Source: Kouleothrix aurantiaca (GTDB lineage: Bacteria > Chloroflexota > Chloroflexia > Chloroflexales > Roseiflexaceae). From it: DNA of 6,245 bases. Below, one piece after another: positions 1 to 6,043 of the stretch (its first letter is position 1; each line of letters opens with the position of its first letter). The notes below the pieces were generated by a model. The model did not search any database, had not been told where the DNA came from, and was given only the letters and a program-made list of their open reading frames with translations. A program made the position numbers and the translations under genes. The stretch lies in the NCBI GenBank assembly GCA_001399705.1, contig LJCR01000145.1, positions 1 to 6,245 of the forward strand, read 5' to 3'.

Positions 1-51
1 GGGCTAGCGCCCTCCAAACCTCCCAACGAGGAAGTGCTCCGGGCACATTCT

Positions 52-96
52 GTAAACAATAAGATAGCAGGCGACTTGATGCAAGCCGCCTGCTAT
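52..96 (-). terminator. Intrinsic terminator of secA
   Basis: Eighteen nucleotides after the secA stop, positions 64-78 and 82-96 form a 15-bp stem with a 3-nt loop. On the minus-strand RNA every position pairs, one as G·U; on the plus strand the same position is an A·C mismatch. The stem is followed on the minus strand by a T-rich stretch (CTTATTGTTTA). The strand asymmetry and the T-rich side both indicate that it terminates leftward transcription from secA. Confidence 0.82.
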
Positions 97-113
97 AAAG
101 AACGTTGTTTTGG

Positions 114-3100
114 CTACTTTTTGGCTTTGCCGCGCTGCGCTTGTGGCGCAGTTTTGCCACCCTTGCCGTTGCCAGGCTTGCTGCTGGGCGCGCTTGGCGG
201 GGTGTTGGCAGGAGGAGCGGCGCGGCCACGCGGCGCAGCCGAAGTCGGCGCGGCCGGGCGGTTCAATCCCGAGCCACCCGTAGCCAGCTGCGCCGACACC
301 GAAGCCGGCGCGGCGGGCGCAGCTGGTTGCGCGGGCTGTGCGACGGGCGCAGATGCCGGCGCAGCATTGGCGCGGCCCTGCAACAGCGCGAACAGCTCGC
401 CCTCGCGGCCCTCGTGGCACTGCTTGAACTTCTTGCCACTGCCACACGGGCACGGATCATTGCGGCCAATCTTCGCAGCGGTGGGCTTGCGCACCGTCTT
501 GGCGGCCTTGGCCTGCTCCTCCGTCTCGCCGGCATGCTGCGCCTGGGCCAAACGCTGCTGCTGCTCGGCCAGCACCTGGCGCATATACGCCTCGTACTGG
601 AACGACACCTGGATGATCTGGTAGACGATGTCGCGCTGAATGTTGTGCTTCAGCTCGTCGAACATGCTGAAGGCGTTGCGCTGATACTCCAGCAGCGGGT
701 CGCGCTGCGCAATCGCCTGCATGCCAATCTCCTGGCGCAGGTCTTCCATGCCGGTCAGGTAATCGATCCACTGGCGGTCGATCGCGCCCAGCATCATGCG
801 CCGCTCGGCGTAGCGCATATTCTCAGGCGTGATCGCTTCTTCGCGCGCAATATAGTCGTCTTCGATCTGCTCAAGCAGCAGCGCCTCGATCTCCTCGCGC
901 GGCGTTTCCAGCAGCGACTCAGGCGTGATCTCGGCGGGCAGCATCGGGTCGATCGTGCGAACGGCGCGCAGAAGCGCCTCGGCATCCCACTCCTCGCCCT
1001 CGGCCTCGGGCAGGTGCTGGTCGATCAGGCTGCCGACTTCTTCGCCAATCATCTGCAGGATGCGCTCGCGCATATCCTGCCCTTCCAGAATGGCGCGCCG
1101 GTCGGCGTAGATGATCGTGCGCTGCTTGTTCATCACATCGTCGAACTCGACGGTGTGCTTGCGATAGTCGAAGTTCTGGCCTTCGACGCGGGTTTGCGCG
1201 CCCTCGATCGAGCGGTTGATCAGCCGCGCCTCGATCGGCACGTCATCCTCGACGCCCAGCCGCTCCATGATGCCCTTGACGCGTTCCATCGGGCCGAAGC
1301 GGCGCATCAGCTCATCTTCCAGCGAGAGGTAGAAACGCGACGAGCCGGGATCGCCCTGGCGGCCGGCGCGACCACGCAGCTGATTGTCGATGCGGCGCGC
1401 CTCGTGGCGCTCGGTGCCGACAATATGCAGGCCGCCCAGATCCAGCACCTTCTGGCGCTCGGCCTCGGTCAGCTTCTTGGCCTCGGTCAGCGCTTCCTTG
1501 ATCTGCTCGGGCGTGGCTTCTTCGATCTTGATCTTCTGGCGCTCCAGAATCTCTTCGATCAGGCCATCGGGGTTGCCGCCCAGCAGAATGTCGGTACCGC
1601 GGCCAGCCATGTTGGTGGCGATCGTCACCGCGCCCAGGCGGCCGGCCTGCGCCACGATATGCGCCTCGCGCTCGTGCTGCTTGGCGTTCAGCACGGCGTG
1701 CTTCACGCCATTGCGCTGCAGCAGGTTGCTCAGCCGCTCGGAGGTTTCGACCGACGTGGTACCAACCAGCACAGGCCGGCCAATCTCCTGCATCTCCTTG
1801 ATCTCGCGCAGCACCGCATCGAACTTGGCTGGCTCGGTGCGATAGATCTGGTCGTCGAGATCCTGGCGCACCATGCCGCGGTTGGTCGGGATCACCACCA
1901 CGTCGATGTTGTAGATCTTGCCCAGTTCCTCGCGCTCGGTGTAGGCCGTACCCGTCATGCCGCCGAGTTTTTTGTACATGCGGAAGTAGTTCTGGAAAGT
2001 AATCGTCGCCAGGGTCACATTTTCCTGCTTGACCGCAACGTTTTCCTTGGCCTCAACCGCCTGGTGCAAGCCATCGCTCCAGCGCCGGCCGGGCATCTTG
2101 CGCCCGGTGAACTCGTCGACGATGACGACCTCGCCGTTCTCCACCACATAGTCGTGGTCGCGGTGATAGACGAACTGCGCCTTCATCGCGTTGTCGAGGA
2201 AGTGAGTGAGCTGGTAGTACTTCGGGTCGTACAGGCTCTCGTCCTCGGGGATGCCGAGCGCGTGCTCCATCTTCGCAATACCCGAGTCGGTCAGCTGCAG
2301 GCCCTTGCTGCGCAGGTCGATCATGAAATCGCCGTCGGGCTCAAGCCCTTCCTTCTTCGCCTGATCGGGCGTGATGCTGCTGGGCTTGAGCATCGGCACC
2401 AGGCGCGCGAAGTTCTTGTACTCGGCGCTGCTTTCCTGCGACGGGCCAGAAATAATCAGCGGCGTACGCGCTTCGTCGATCAGAATGTTATCGACCTCGT
2501 CGACGATCGCGTAGTTCAGCGGGCGCTGCGCGAGCTGGTTCAGTTCGACGACCATGTTGTCGCGCAGGTAGTCGAACCCAAACTCGTTGTTGGTGCCGTA
2601 GGTGATGTCGGCGGCATAGGCCTCGCGGCGGGCGCAGGGCCGCCAGTGCACCAGGCGCTGGTCCTCGGGGTTCGCATCCGGGTCGACAAAATCGGGATCG
2701 AACAGCGCCGAGTAGTCGTGCGCAATAAAGCCGACGCTCAGGCCCAGGCGATGGTAGATCGGGCCCATCCAGCCCGCGCCGACCTTCGCCAGGTAGTCGT
2801 TCACCGTCACCAGGTGGCAGCCCTTGCCCTCAAGCGCGTTGAGGTAGAGCGGCAGCGTGGCAACCAGTGTCTTGCCTTCGCCGGTTTTCATCTCGGCGAT
2901 CTTGCCCTGGTGCAGCACAATGCCGCCGATCAGCTGCACGCGATAGTGGAACTGGCCGATCTCGCGGCGGGCAGCTTCGCGCACAGTGGCAAAGGCTTCG
3001 GGCAGAATATCGTCAAGATCTTCGCCCTTGGCCAGGCGATCTTTGAACTCGGCTGTCTTTGCGGCAAGCTGCTCATCGCCCAGCGCCTTGAACTCGCCTT

Positions 3101-3191
3101 CCAGCGCCTCGATCTCATCGGCGATCGGGGTGATCTGCTTCACCTCGCGGTCGTTGCTGTCGCCAACAATCTTCTTGAGAAATTTAAACAT
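114..3191 (-). CDS. secA: Preprotein translocase subunit SecA (motor ATPase)
   Basis: This is the ATPase that pushes unfolded preproteins through the SecYEG channel at the inner face of the membrane. The 1025-residue product shows the full SecA layout: Q-motif region (residues 80-90), Walker A GEGKT (104-108), YGTNNEFGFDYLRDNM (198-213), Walker B DEVDNILIDEAR (231-242), preprotein cross-linking domain (about 250-365), second motor domain with TNMAGRGTDI (527-536), arginine-finger motif QLRGRAGRQGD (604-614), helical scaffold/wing and two-helix finger (about 620-860), and a zinc motif with C914, C916, C925 and H926. The ATG at 3191 is preceded by GGAG at 3200-3203, 8 nt upstream. It is longer than E. 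coli SecA (901 aa) because of a roughly 23-residue insert in the first motor domain (156-187) and a 99-residue Ala/Pro-rich basic tail after the zinc motif. It lies alone between its own promoter and terminator. No frameshift is seen. Identification is certain; the functional effect of the oddities is inference. Confidence 0.98.
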   Translation of the reverse strand: MFKFLKKIVGDSNDREVKQITPIADEIEALEGEFKALGDEQLAAKTAEFKDRLAKGEDLDDILPEAFATVREAARREIGQFHYRVQLIGGIVLHQGKIAEMKTGEGKTLVATLPLYLNALEGKGCHLVTVNDYLAKVGAGWMGPIYHRLGLSVGFIAHDYSALFDPDFVDPDANPEDQRLVHWRPCARREAYAADITYGTNNEFGFDYLRDNMVVELNQLAQRPLNYAIVDEVDNILIDEARTPLIISGPSQESSAEYKNFARLVPMLKPSSITPDQAKKEGLEPDGDFMIDLRSKGLQLTDSGIAKMEHALGIPEDESLYDPKYYQLTHFLDNAMKAQFVYHRDHDYVVENGEVVIVDEFTGRKMPGRRWSDGLHQAVEAKENVAVKQENVTLATITFQNYFRMYKKLGGMTGTAYTEREELGKIYNIDVVVIPTNRGMVRQDLDDQIYRTEPAKFDAVLREIKEMQEIGRPVLVGTTSVETSERLSNLLQRNGVKHAVLNAKQHEREAHIVAQAGRLGAVTIATNMAGRGTDILLGGNPDGLIEEILERQKIKIEEATPEQIKEALTEAKKLTEAERQKVLDLGGLHIVGTERHEARRIDNQLRGRAGRQGDPGSSRFYLSLEDELMRRFGPMERVKGIMERLGVEDDVPIEARLINRSIEGAQTRVEGQNFDYRKHTVEFDDVMNKQRTIIYADRRAILEGQDMRERILQMIGEEVGSLIDQHLPEAEGEEWDAEALLRAVRTIDPMLPAEITPESLLETPREEIEALLLEQIEDDYIAREEAITPENMRYAERRMMLGAIDRQWIDYLTGMEDLRQEIGMQAIAQRDPLLEYQRNAFSMFDELKHNIQRDIVYQIIQVSFQYEAYMRQVLAEQQQRLAQAQHAGETEEQAKAAKTVRKPTAAKIGRNDPCPCGSGKKFKQCHEGREGELFALLQGRANAAPASAPVAQPAQPAAPAAPASVSAQLATGGSGLNRPAAPTSAAPRGRAAPPANTPPSAPSSKPGNGKGGKTAPQAQRGKAKK

Positions 3192-3199
3192 CTCATATT

Positions 3200-3203
3200 C
3201 TCC
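3200..3203 (-). promoter_or_regulatory. secA ribosome binding site
   Basis: GGAG lies 8 nt upstream of the secA ATG and fixes the start. The four C residues just before it (3204-3207) together with its two G residues can pair with CCGGGG at 3283-3288 in the same leader, so this site could be occluded in the RNA. Confidence 0.8.
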
Positions 3204-3288
3204 GGGGTTAGGATGTATGAGCCAGGAGCGCCGCGCTGGGCTGTTTTCCGGCTCGAAACTCCTGTTTGCTCATAAACACGCCCCCCGG
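3202..3288 (-). promoter_or_regulatory. Structured secA 5' leader (nested stem-loops)
   Basis: In the minus-strand RNA, ATGAGC (3273-3268) pairs with GCTCAT (3222-3217) and CAGGAG (3264-3259) pairs with CTCCTG (3228-3223): 12 bp interrupted by a 3-nt bulge (3265-3267) and closed by a 30-nt loop. Outside it, CCGGGG (3288-3283) can pair with CCCCGG (3207-3202), six G-C pairs that take up the first two bases of the secA GGAG. Such a nested leader could control translation of secA. The pairing is read directly from the sequence; regulation is inference. Confidence 0.45.
3208..3273 (-). CDS. Possible 21-residue leader peptide upstream of secA
   Basis: A short reading frame begins with ATG at 3273 and ends with TAA at 3208-3210, 16 nt before the secA ATG. 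It would encode 21 residues beginning MSKQEFRAGK and ending LLAHTS. A run of six G (3281-3286) lies 7 nt before its ATG and could serve as a weak ribosome binding site. Its first and last codons form the two arms of a hairpin (3217-3273), so translation would open that structure. I do not recognise the peptide. It has no signal sequence and is too short to reach the translocon from inside the ribosome, so it is not a SecM-type secretion sensor in the usual sense. It may be a chance frame; position and nesting are the only evidence. Confidence 0.3.
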   Translation of the reverse strand: MSKQEFRAGKQPSAALLAHTS

Positions 3289-3351
3289 CAGATTGTGCGC
3301 GAGGAGCGGCGAAAGCGGGCAAAGCGCAGCACAATGCAGCGCAATGCCGGT

Positions 3352-3381
3352 ATTATACCCGACGGTCGGCGCCTTCGGCAA
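3352..3381 (-). promoter_or_regulatory. secA promoter (sigma-70/SigA type)
   Basis: On the minus strand TTGCCG (3381-3376) and a perfect TATAAT (3357-3352) are separated by 18 nt. The site falls between the terminator of the preceding gene and secA, so it should drive secA as a single-gene unit. A start site near 3345 would give a leader of about 150 nt. Confidence 0.75.
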
Positions 3382-3401
3382 GTGCAAAGGTTACTGTTTG
3401 G

Positions 3402-3435
3402 CACAACAAAGCGGGCCACGCACTGCGCAGCCCGC
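3402..3435 (-). terminator. Intrinsic terminator of the Yip1-family gene
   Basis: Starting 26 nt after the stop of the upstream gene, 3411-3421 and 3425-3435 form an 11-bp stem with a 3-nt loop. On the minus-strand RNA it is continuous, with two wobble pairs where the plus strand has a CA/CA internal loop. It is followed on the minus strand by TTTGTTGTG. Orientation and spacing fit termination of the gene at 3462-4067, just before the secA promoter. Confidence 0.78.
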
Positions 3436-3461
3436 CTGAAATCCCGCTTGTTCGGTCTGGT

Positions 3462-4067
3462 TTAGTTGTTCAGCGCGCCCGAGGCAGCCGCAGCACCCAG
3501 GCCAACAGCCGCAAGAATGAATGTTAGAATCGCGCCGGCAATCCACATTGCAACGATCGCCCCAACCACAGTGATGATCGCCGGGTTCTGCTGCAGGTTC
3601 ATGCTCGAGCGAGTGGCAAGGTAGCCCAGGTAGAGCTGGTAGATGCCGAGCACAATCGTCGCCGGCAGCAGCAGGCAGCCCAGCAGGGGGATTGCGTTCA
3701 CAATACCCGTGACAGCGAGAATGGGCGCGGTGTAGAGCGACGTTGTGTAAAACACTTCGTCTTGCGTGCCGGTGCCACCCTGGCTTTTACCAATTGTGTA
3801 GACCCGGAACGAGAACACAAAGAAGCTTAGCAGTGGCCCCACAATACCAAGCACCAGGCCGCCGATCAAGCCGCCAATGCCCCCGGTAAGCAAGCCAAAC
3901 ACACCGCCAACAATACCTGCCAGCGCTGCCGCCACCCCAACATAAATCAGCGCTTCGCGCTGGCCACCGCGCCGCTCGAACTGCTCGAACGACTGCACAC
4001 TTGGTTTCGTCAACACCGTCATGCTCTGGTTGAGCATGTCGCCAATCGATACGCCCTGAACGATCAT
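3462..4067 (-). CDS. Yip1-family multi-pass membrane protein
   Basis: The product (201 residues) is a small integral membrane protein of the bacterial Yip1-like type; no biochemical role is known to me. Residues 1-38 are a polar cytoplasmic-looking segment ending FEQFERRGGQRE, followed by about five hydrophobic helices at roughly 40-61 (Ala/Gly-rich), 66-88, 109-124, 128-151 and 162-190, with a charged loop RVYTIGKSQGGTGTQDE between helices 2 and 3. The frame is open upstream to a TTG at 4094, but the ATG at 4067 is chosen because AAAGGAG (4077-4083) lies 9 nt before it, inside that extension. The gene follows the VanW gene by 174 nt with no terminator between them, and has its own terminator downstream. 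The Yip1 call is from overall pattern (length, helix layout, the basic motif before helix 1) and is likely but not certain. Confidence 0.75.
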   Translation of the reverse strand: MIVQGVSIGDMLNQSMTVLTKPSVQSFEQFERRGGQREALIYVGVAAALAGIVGGVFGLLTGGIGGLIGGLVLGIVGPLLSFFVFSFRVYTIGKSQGGTGTQDEVFYTTSLYTAPILAVTGIVNAIPLLGCLLLPATIVLGIYQLYLGYLATRSSMNLQQNPAIITVVGAIVAMWIAGAILTFILAAVGLGAAAASGALNN

Positions 4068-4076
4068 AGCCGTGTT

Positions 4077-4083
4077 CTCCTTT
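4077..4083 (-). promoter_or_regulatory. Ribosome binding site deciding the Yip1-family start
   Basis: AAAGGAG, a strong Shine-Dalgarno match, stands 9 nt before the ATG at 4067. It argues against the in-frame TTG start at 4094, which would place this site within the coding sequence. Confidence 0.8.
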
Positions 4084-4241
4084 GCAACGTACAATACTGA
4101 CTACGAGCGGGCACCAAGAAAAGTTACAGCGATCAAACGGAATTTCTGGGAGTATCTCCTTTCTTTGCGATTGTACACCTATGTTTCGATGGCGATGCTT
4201 GCGTTTCAGTTACATTCGCATAACGGCCACCCGAGCCAATT

Positions 4242-5720
4242 CTAGAGATCATAGCCGGGCTGCCGGCGGGCTGGCGCGCTGGGCGCAGCTGGTGGCGGCG
4301 GCGCATAGTTGACGCGCGGATCAACGACCTGCACGCCGGCGGGCGGCTGCACGCCCGCGCCGTAGGTGTAGAAATCGTTCCAGGGCTGGTAGCGCGTCAG
4401 GTAGTTATCGTAGTGCTTCACCGAACCGTCGGGCATCGTCACCGTGCGGATCAAGCTGACCTGCATGCCCGGCCGGCCGTGCACCAGCTGCTTCACCTGC
4501 CCATTGCCAAGCTGCTTGTCGTACTGCCAGGTTGGTGTGCCAGGCTGCACCACGTTCTTTGTGAACGGCCCCTGATAGCTGACCTGCCGCCCGTCGGAGG
4601 TGCCCCACAGCTCGAACGTCACGGTGGAATTGCTCAGATCGGAGGTCGCGGCAATGGTGACTGGGCCGGGCGAGTCGTTGCGCCACTTGAAGTCGCGCGT
4701 TGGGCTGAACACGGTCGCATCAAAGCCCAGAATATTTTCATAGAAATACACCACATAGGTATGCCCGGCGCGGTCGGTGATATCCATGCCCGCGTTTGAT
4801 GCGGCGCGGAAGAGTGTTGTGGCGACCTGGCACAGCCCGCCGCCGACGACCTTTTCGAGCTTGCCGCCAACAATCGCGTAGCCCTCGACAAAGCCTTCGG
4901 CTTCGCTGAAGTTGCCTGCGCTGAGGAAGGAATGTTCCTGCCCGGGCTGCACCACCACGCCATCAAACATCGCGGTGGCGCGGGCAATATTTTCGCGCCG
5001 CTCGCTCGCCGAGGTGCGGAAGCCGGTGGTGGCTTTGCCGAGCAGCACCAGCGGTTGGGCCGGCCCGGTGGCGGCCTGCGCGGCCGGGCGCTCGTTCAGC
5101 AGCTGGCGGCCAAGCTGGCTAAGCTGCACTTCGTAAGGCGTGCCGGCATGCTCAGGGTGCATCTCGAAGCGCGCGCGCTCGAAGTACTGCACCACATAAA
5201 ACTGCCCATCCTGCGGGTTGATCTCGCCAAATTCTTCCGAGATCGGGTAGCCAAAGGCTGCCAGGCCACCGCGCCCCTGCCAGAAGCCGCGAAACGCCCC
5301 GCCCAGCGTGTGCCCGCTTTCGCTGAAGAATGTGCGGTCGCCGCCGGGATTGGCGGGCAGCCACTGAAAACCCGCTTCGCTGCGGCCCTCGGTGAAGTGG
5401 CGGCCCAGCAGCGAAAGCGACACATAAAACTCGGCTGGCAGCTCGGGGTGCAGCTCAAAGCGCGCGCGCTCGAAATACTGAACTTGCTGCCCATCCTCGG
5501 TAAACACCTCGGTGAGCGGCAGGCCAAAAATGTCGATGCCGCCATGCGTGTCGTAAAAACGCTTGACGGCGAGGCCAATGTTATGTCCGGTTTCGGGGAA
5601 ATATGCGAAGGCGGTGCCTTCTGCACGGGGCGCGGGAGCCGGGGCGGCCTGCGTTTGCGCCGGGGCGACAAGCTGGCAGGCAGCCAACGCAGCAAGCACG
5701 AGCAAGAAACGTCGGTGCAT
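4242..5720 (-). CDS. Exported VanW-domain protein with two LGFP-like repeats and a G5-like C-terminus
   Basis: A 492-residue exported protein, probably cell-wall associated. Residues 1-24 form a signal sequence: basic MHRRF, a hydrophobic core, and either a lipobox LAAC (12-15) or a signal peptidase I site after TQA (24). Two tandem repeats follow at about 35-112 and 127-212, each with FPETGH or FSESGH, a Gly-Gly turn, FGxP, VQYFERARFExHPE and LLGR or QLGR. The VanW domain is at about 226-371, with R..NI, PGQEHSF, GGGLCQVATTLF (293-304, conserved Cys297), R317, H320 and FDAT. A G5-like segment (391-455: PG, VHGRPGMQVSLIRTV, DGS, Y) and a Pro-rich tail (473-487) end it. The ATG at 5720 is chosen because GAGG lies 6 nt upstream; the ATG at 5735 has no such site. 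VanW occurs in vancomycin-resistance clusters of enterococci, but this broad family is mostly unrelated to resistance and no van genes are here. The molecular function is unknown. Confidence 0.9.
   Translation of the reverse strand: MHRRFLLVLAALAACQLVAPAQTQAAPAPAPRAEGTAFAYFPETGHNIGLAVKRFYDTHGGIDIFGLPLTEVFTEDGQQVQYFERARFELHPELPAEFYVSLSLLGRHFTEGRSEAGFQWLPANPGGDRTFFSESGHTLGGAFRGFWQGRGGLAAFGYPISEEFGEINPQDGQFYVVQYFERARFEMHPEHAGTPYEVQLSQLGRQLLNERPAAQAATGPAQPLVLLGKATTGFRTSASERRENIARATAMFDGVVVQPGQEHSFLSAGNFSEAEGFVEGYAIVGGKLEKVVGGGLCQVATTLFRAASNAGMDITDRAGHTYVVYFYENILGFDATVFSPTRDFKWRNDSPGPVTIAATSDLSNSTVTFELWGTSDGRQVSYQGPFTKNVVQPGTPTWQYDKQLGNGQVKQLVHGRPGMQVSLIRTVTMPDGSVKHYDNYLTRYQPWNDFYTYGAGVQPPAGVQVVDPRVNYAPPPPAAPSAPARRQPGYDL
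5085..5618 (-). repeat. Two tandem LGFP-like coding repeats within the VanW-domain gene
   Basis: Two related units of about 80 codons lie at 5385-5618 and 5085-5342. They share the protein pattern GH..G.A...F....GG...FG.P..E.F, VQYFERARFE.HPE and LGR. DNA similarity is highest over the YFERARFE segment: 5449-5480 and 5158-5189 differ at only about three of 32 positions by eye, which suggests duplication or strong constraint. Such repeats are thought to bind cell-wall or surface carbohydrate; that role is an inference here. Confidence 0.8.
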
Positions 5721-5770
5721 GGCGATCCTCAGCATGTGGAAATACACAGTCGGTCGGCGGGCGTTGTTTG

Positions 5771-5780
5771 AGAATATTCT
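5771..5780. promoter_or_regulatory. 10-bp perfect palindrome AGAATATTCT in the VanW-domain 5' leader
   Basis: AGAATATTCT is self-complementary and lies about 40 nt downstream of the start expected from the extended -10 promoter. Its position fits a downstream operator. No known regulator motif is claimed, and a palindrome of this size can arise by chance. Confidence 0.2.
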
Positions 5781-5827
5781 GTGATTCGGCGGGCACTGGG
5801 CATGATGCGCTTGGCGGCGCTGCTTCG

Positions 5828-5836
5828 AGTATAGCA
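5828..5836 (-). promoter_or_regulatory. Extended -10 promoter of the VanW-domain gene
   Basis: On the minus strand TGC TATACT is an extended -10 element (TGn plus a 5/6 match to TATAAT). No good -35 hexamer lies 16-18 nt upstream, which is usual for extended -10 promoters. It would start transcription near 5821, about 100 nt before the VanW-domain ATG. Confidence 0.5.
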
Positions 5837-5861
5837 CAGATAGAAGGAAACTACCAGCGTC

Positions 5862-5898
5862 TTAATCTATACATTACAAAGCGAAAATGTAAGATTAA
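5862..5898. repeat. AT-rich imperfect inverted repeat upstream of the VanW-domain gene
   Basis: TTAATC (5862-5867) pairs with GATTAA (5893-5898) and TTACA (5874-5878) with TGTAA (5888-5892), with a 6-nt bulge (5868-5873) and a 9-nt loop. It lies between the two promoters, 26 nt upstream of the extended -10 element. The arms hold too little GC for a good terminator, so an operator or binding site is the likelier alternative. It may be chance in AT-rich DNA. Confidence 0.3.
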
Positions 5899-6043
5899 AT
5901 CGGTGCCTACTATCGCGCTGTCGTACCAGTGTATCTCGTTATTGTCACACAGAAGCGCACAACTTTACTGCTTCGCAATGGCATGCGTACGCAAGAAAAA
6001 CATTATTGCTCTGTTGGGGGAGTTGCCCGTTCGCGCCGATCAG

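Noticed and set aside
1..51. Short inverted repeats at the left edge (GGGC/GCCC at 1-12, GTGC/GCAC near 34-46)
   Set aside because: Stems of four bases in GC-rich DNA are expected by chance, and no gene can be supported in this piece.
105..3275. A 1056-codon open frame on the plus strand covering all of secA
   Set aside because: It is exactly in codon register with secA, so its stops could arise only where secA uses TTA, CTA or TCA codons, which are rare in GC-rich genes. The product is an implausible Arg/Leu/His-rich string and no own start context is seen. It is an antisense shadow.
3140..3334. 64-codon minus-strand frame overlapping the secA start in another frame
   Set aside because: It starts at a TTG without a ribosome binding site and runs into secA out of frame. 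The shorter ATG frame at 3208-3273 fits the leader better.
4149..4166. GGAGTATCTCC followed by TTTCTTT on the plus strand as a terminator
   Set aside because: The stem is only 4 bp and no plus-strand gene precedes it; on the minus strand, where the genes lie, there is no T run.
4242..5720. VanW domain as a sign of glycopeptide resistance
   Set aside because: The VanW family is broad and occurs in many bacteria without resistance; no vanA/H/X/S/R-like gene is present.
4932..5771. 279-codon plus-strand frame antisense to the VanW-domain gene
   Set aside because: It lies opposite a well-supported gene and has a low-quality basic Ala/Leu/Arg-rich product; a shadow of GC-rich coding sequence.
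4242..5837. Longer VanW-domain product starting at 5837 or 5735
   Set aside because: The added N-terminus is polar and would bury the signal peptide, the extended -10 promoter would lie at its first codons, and neither start has a ribosome binding site like the GAGG before 5720.
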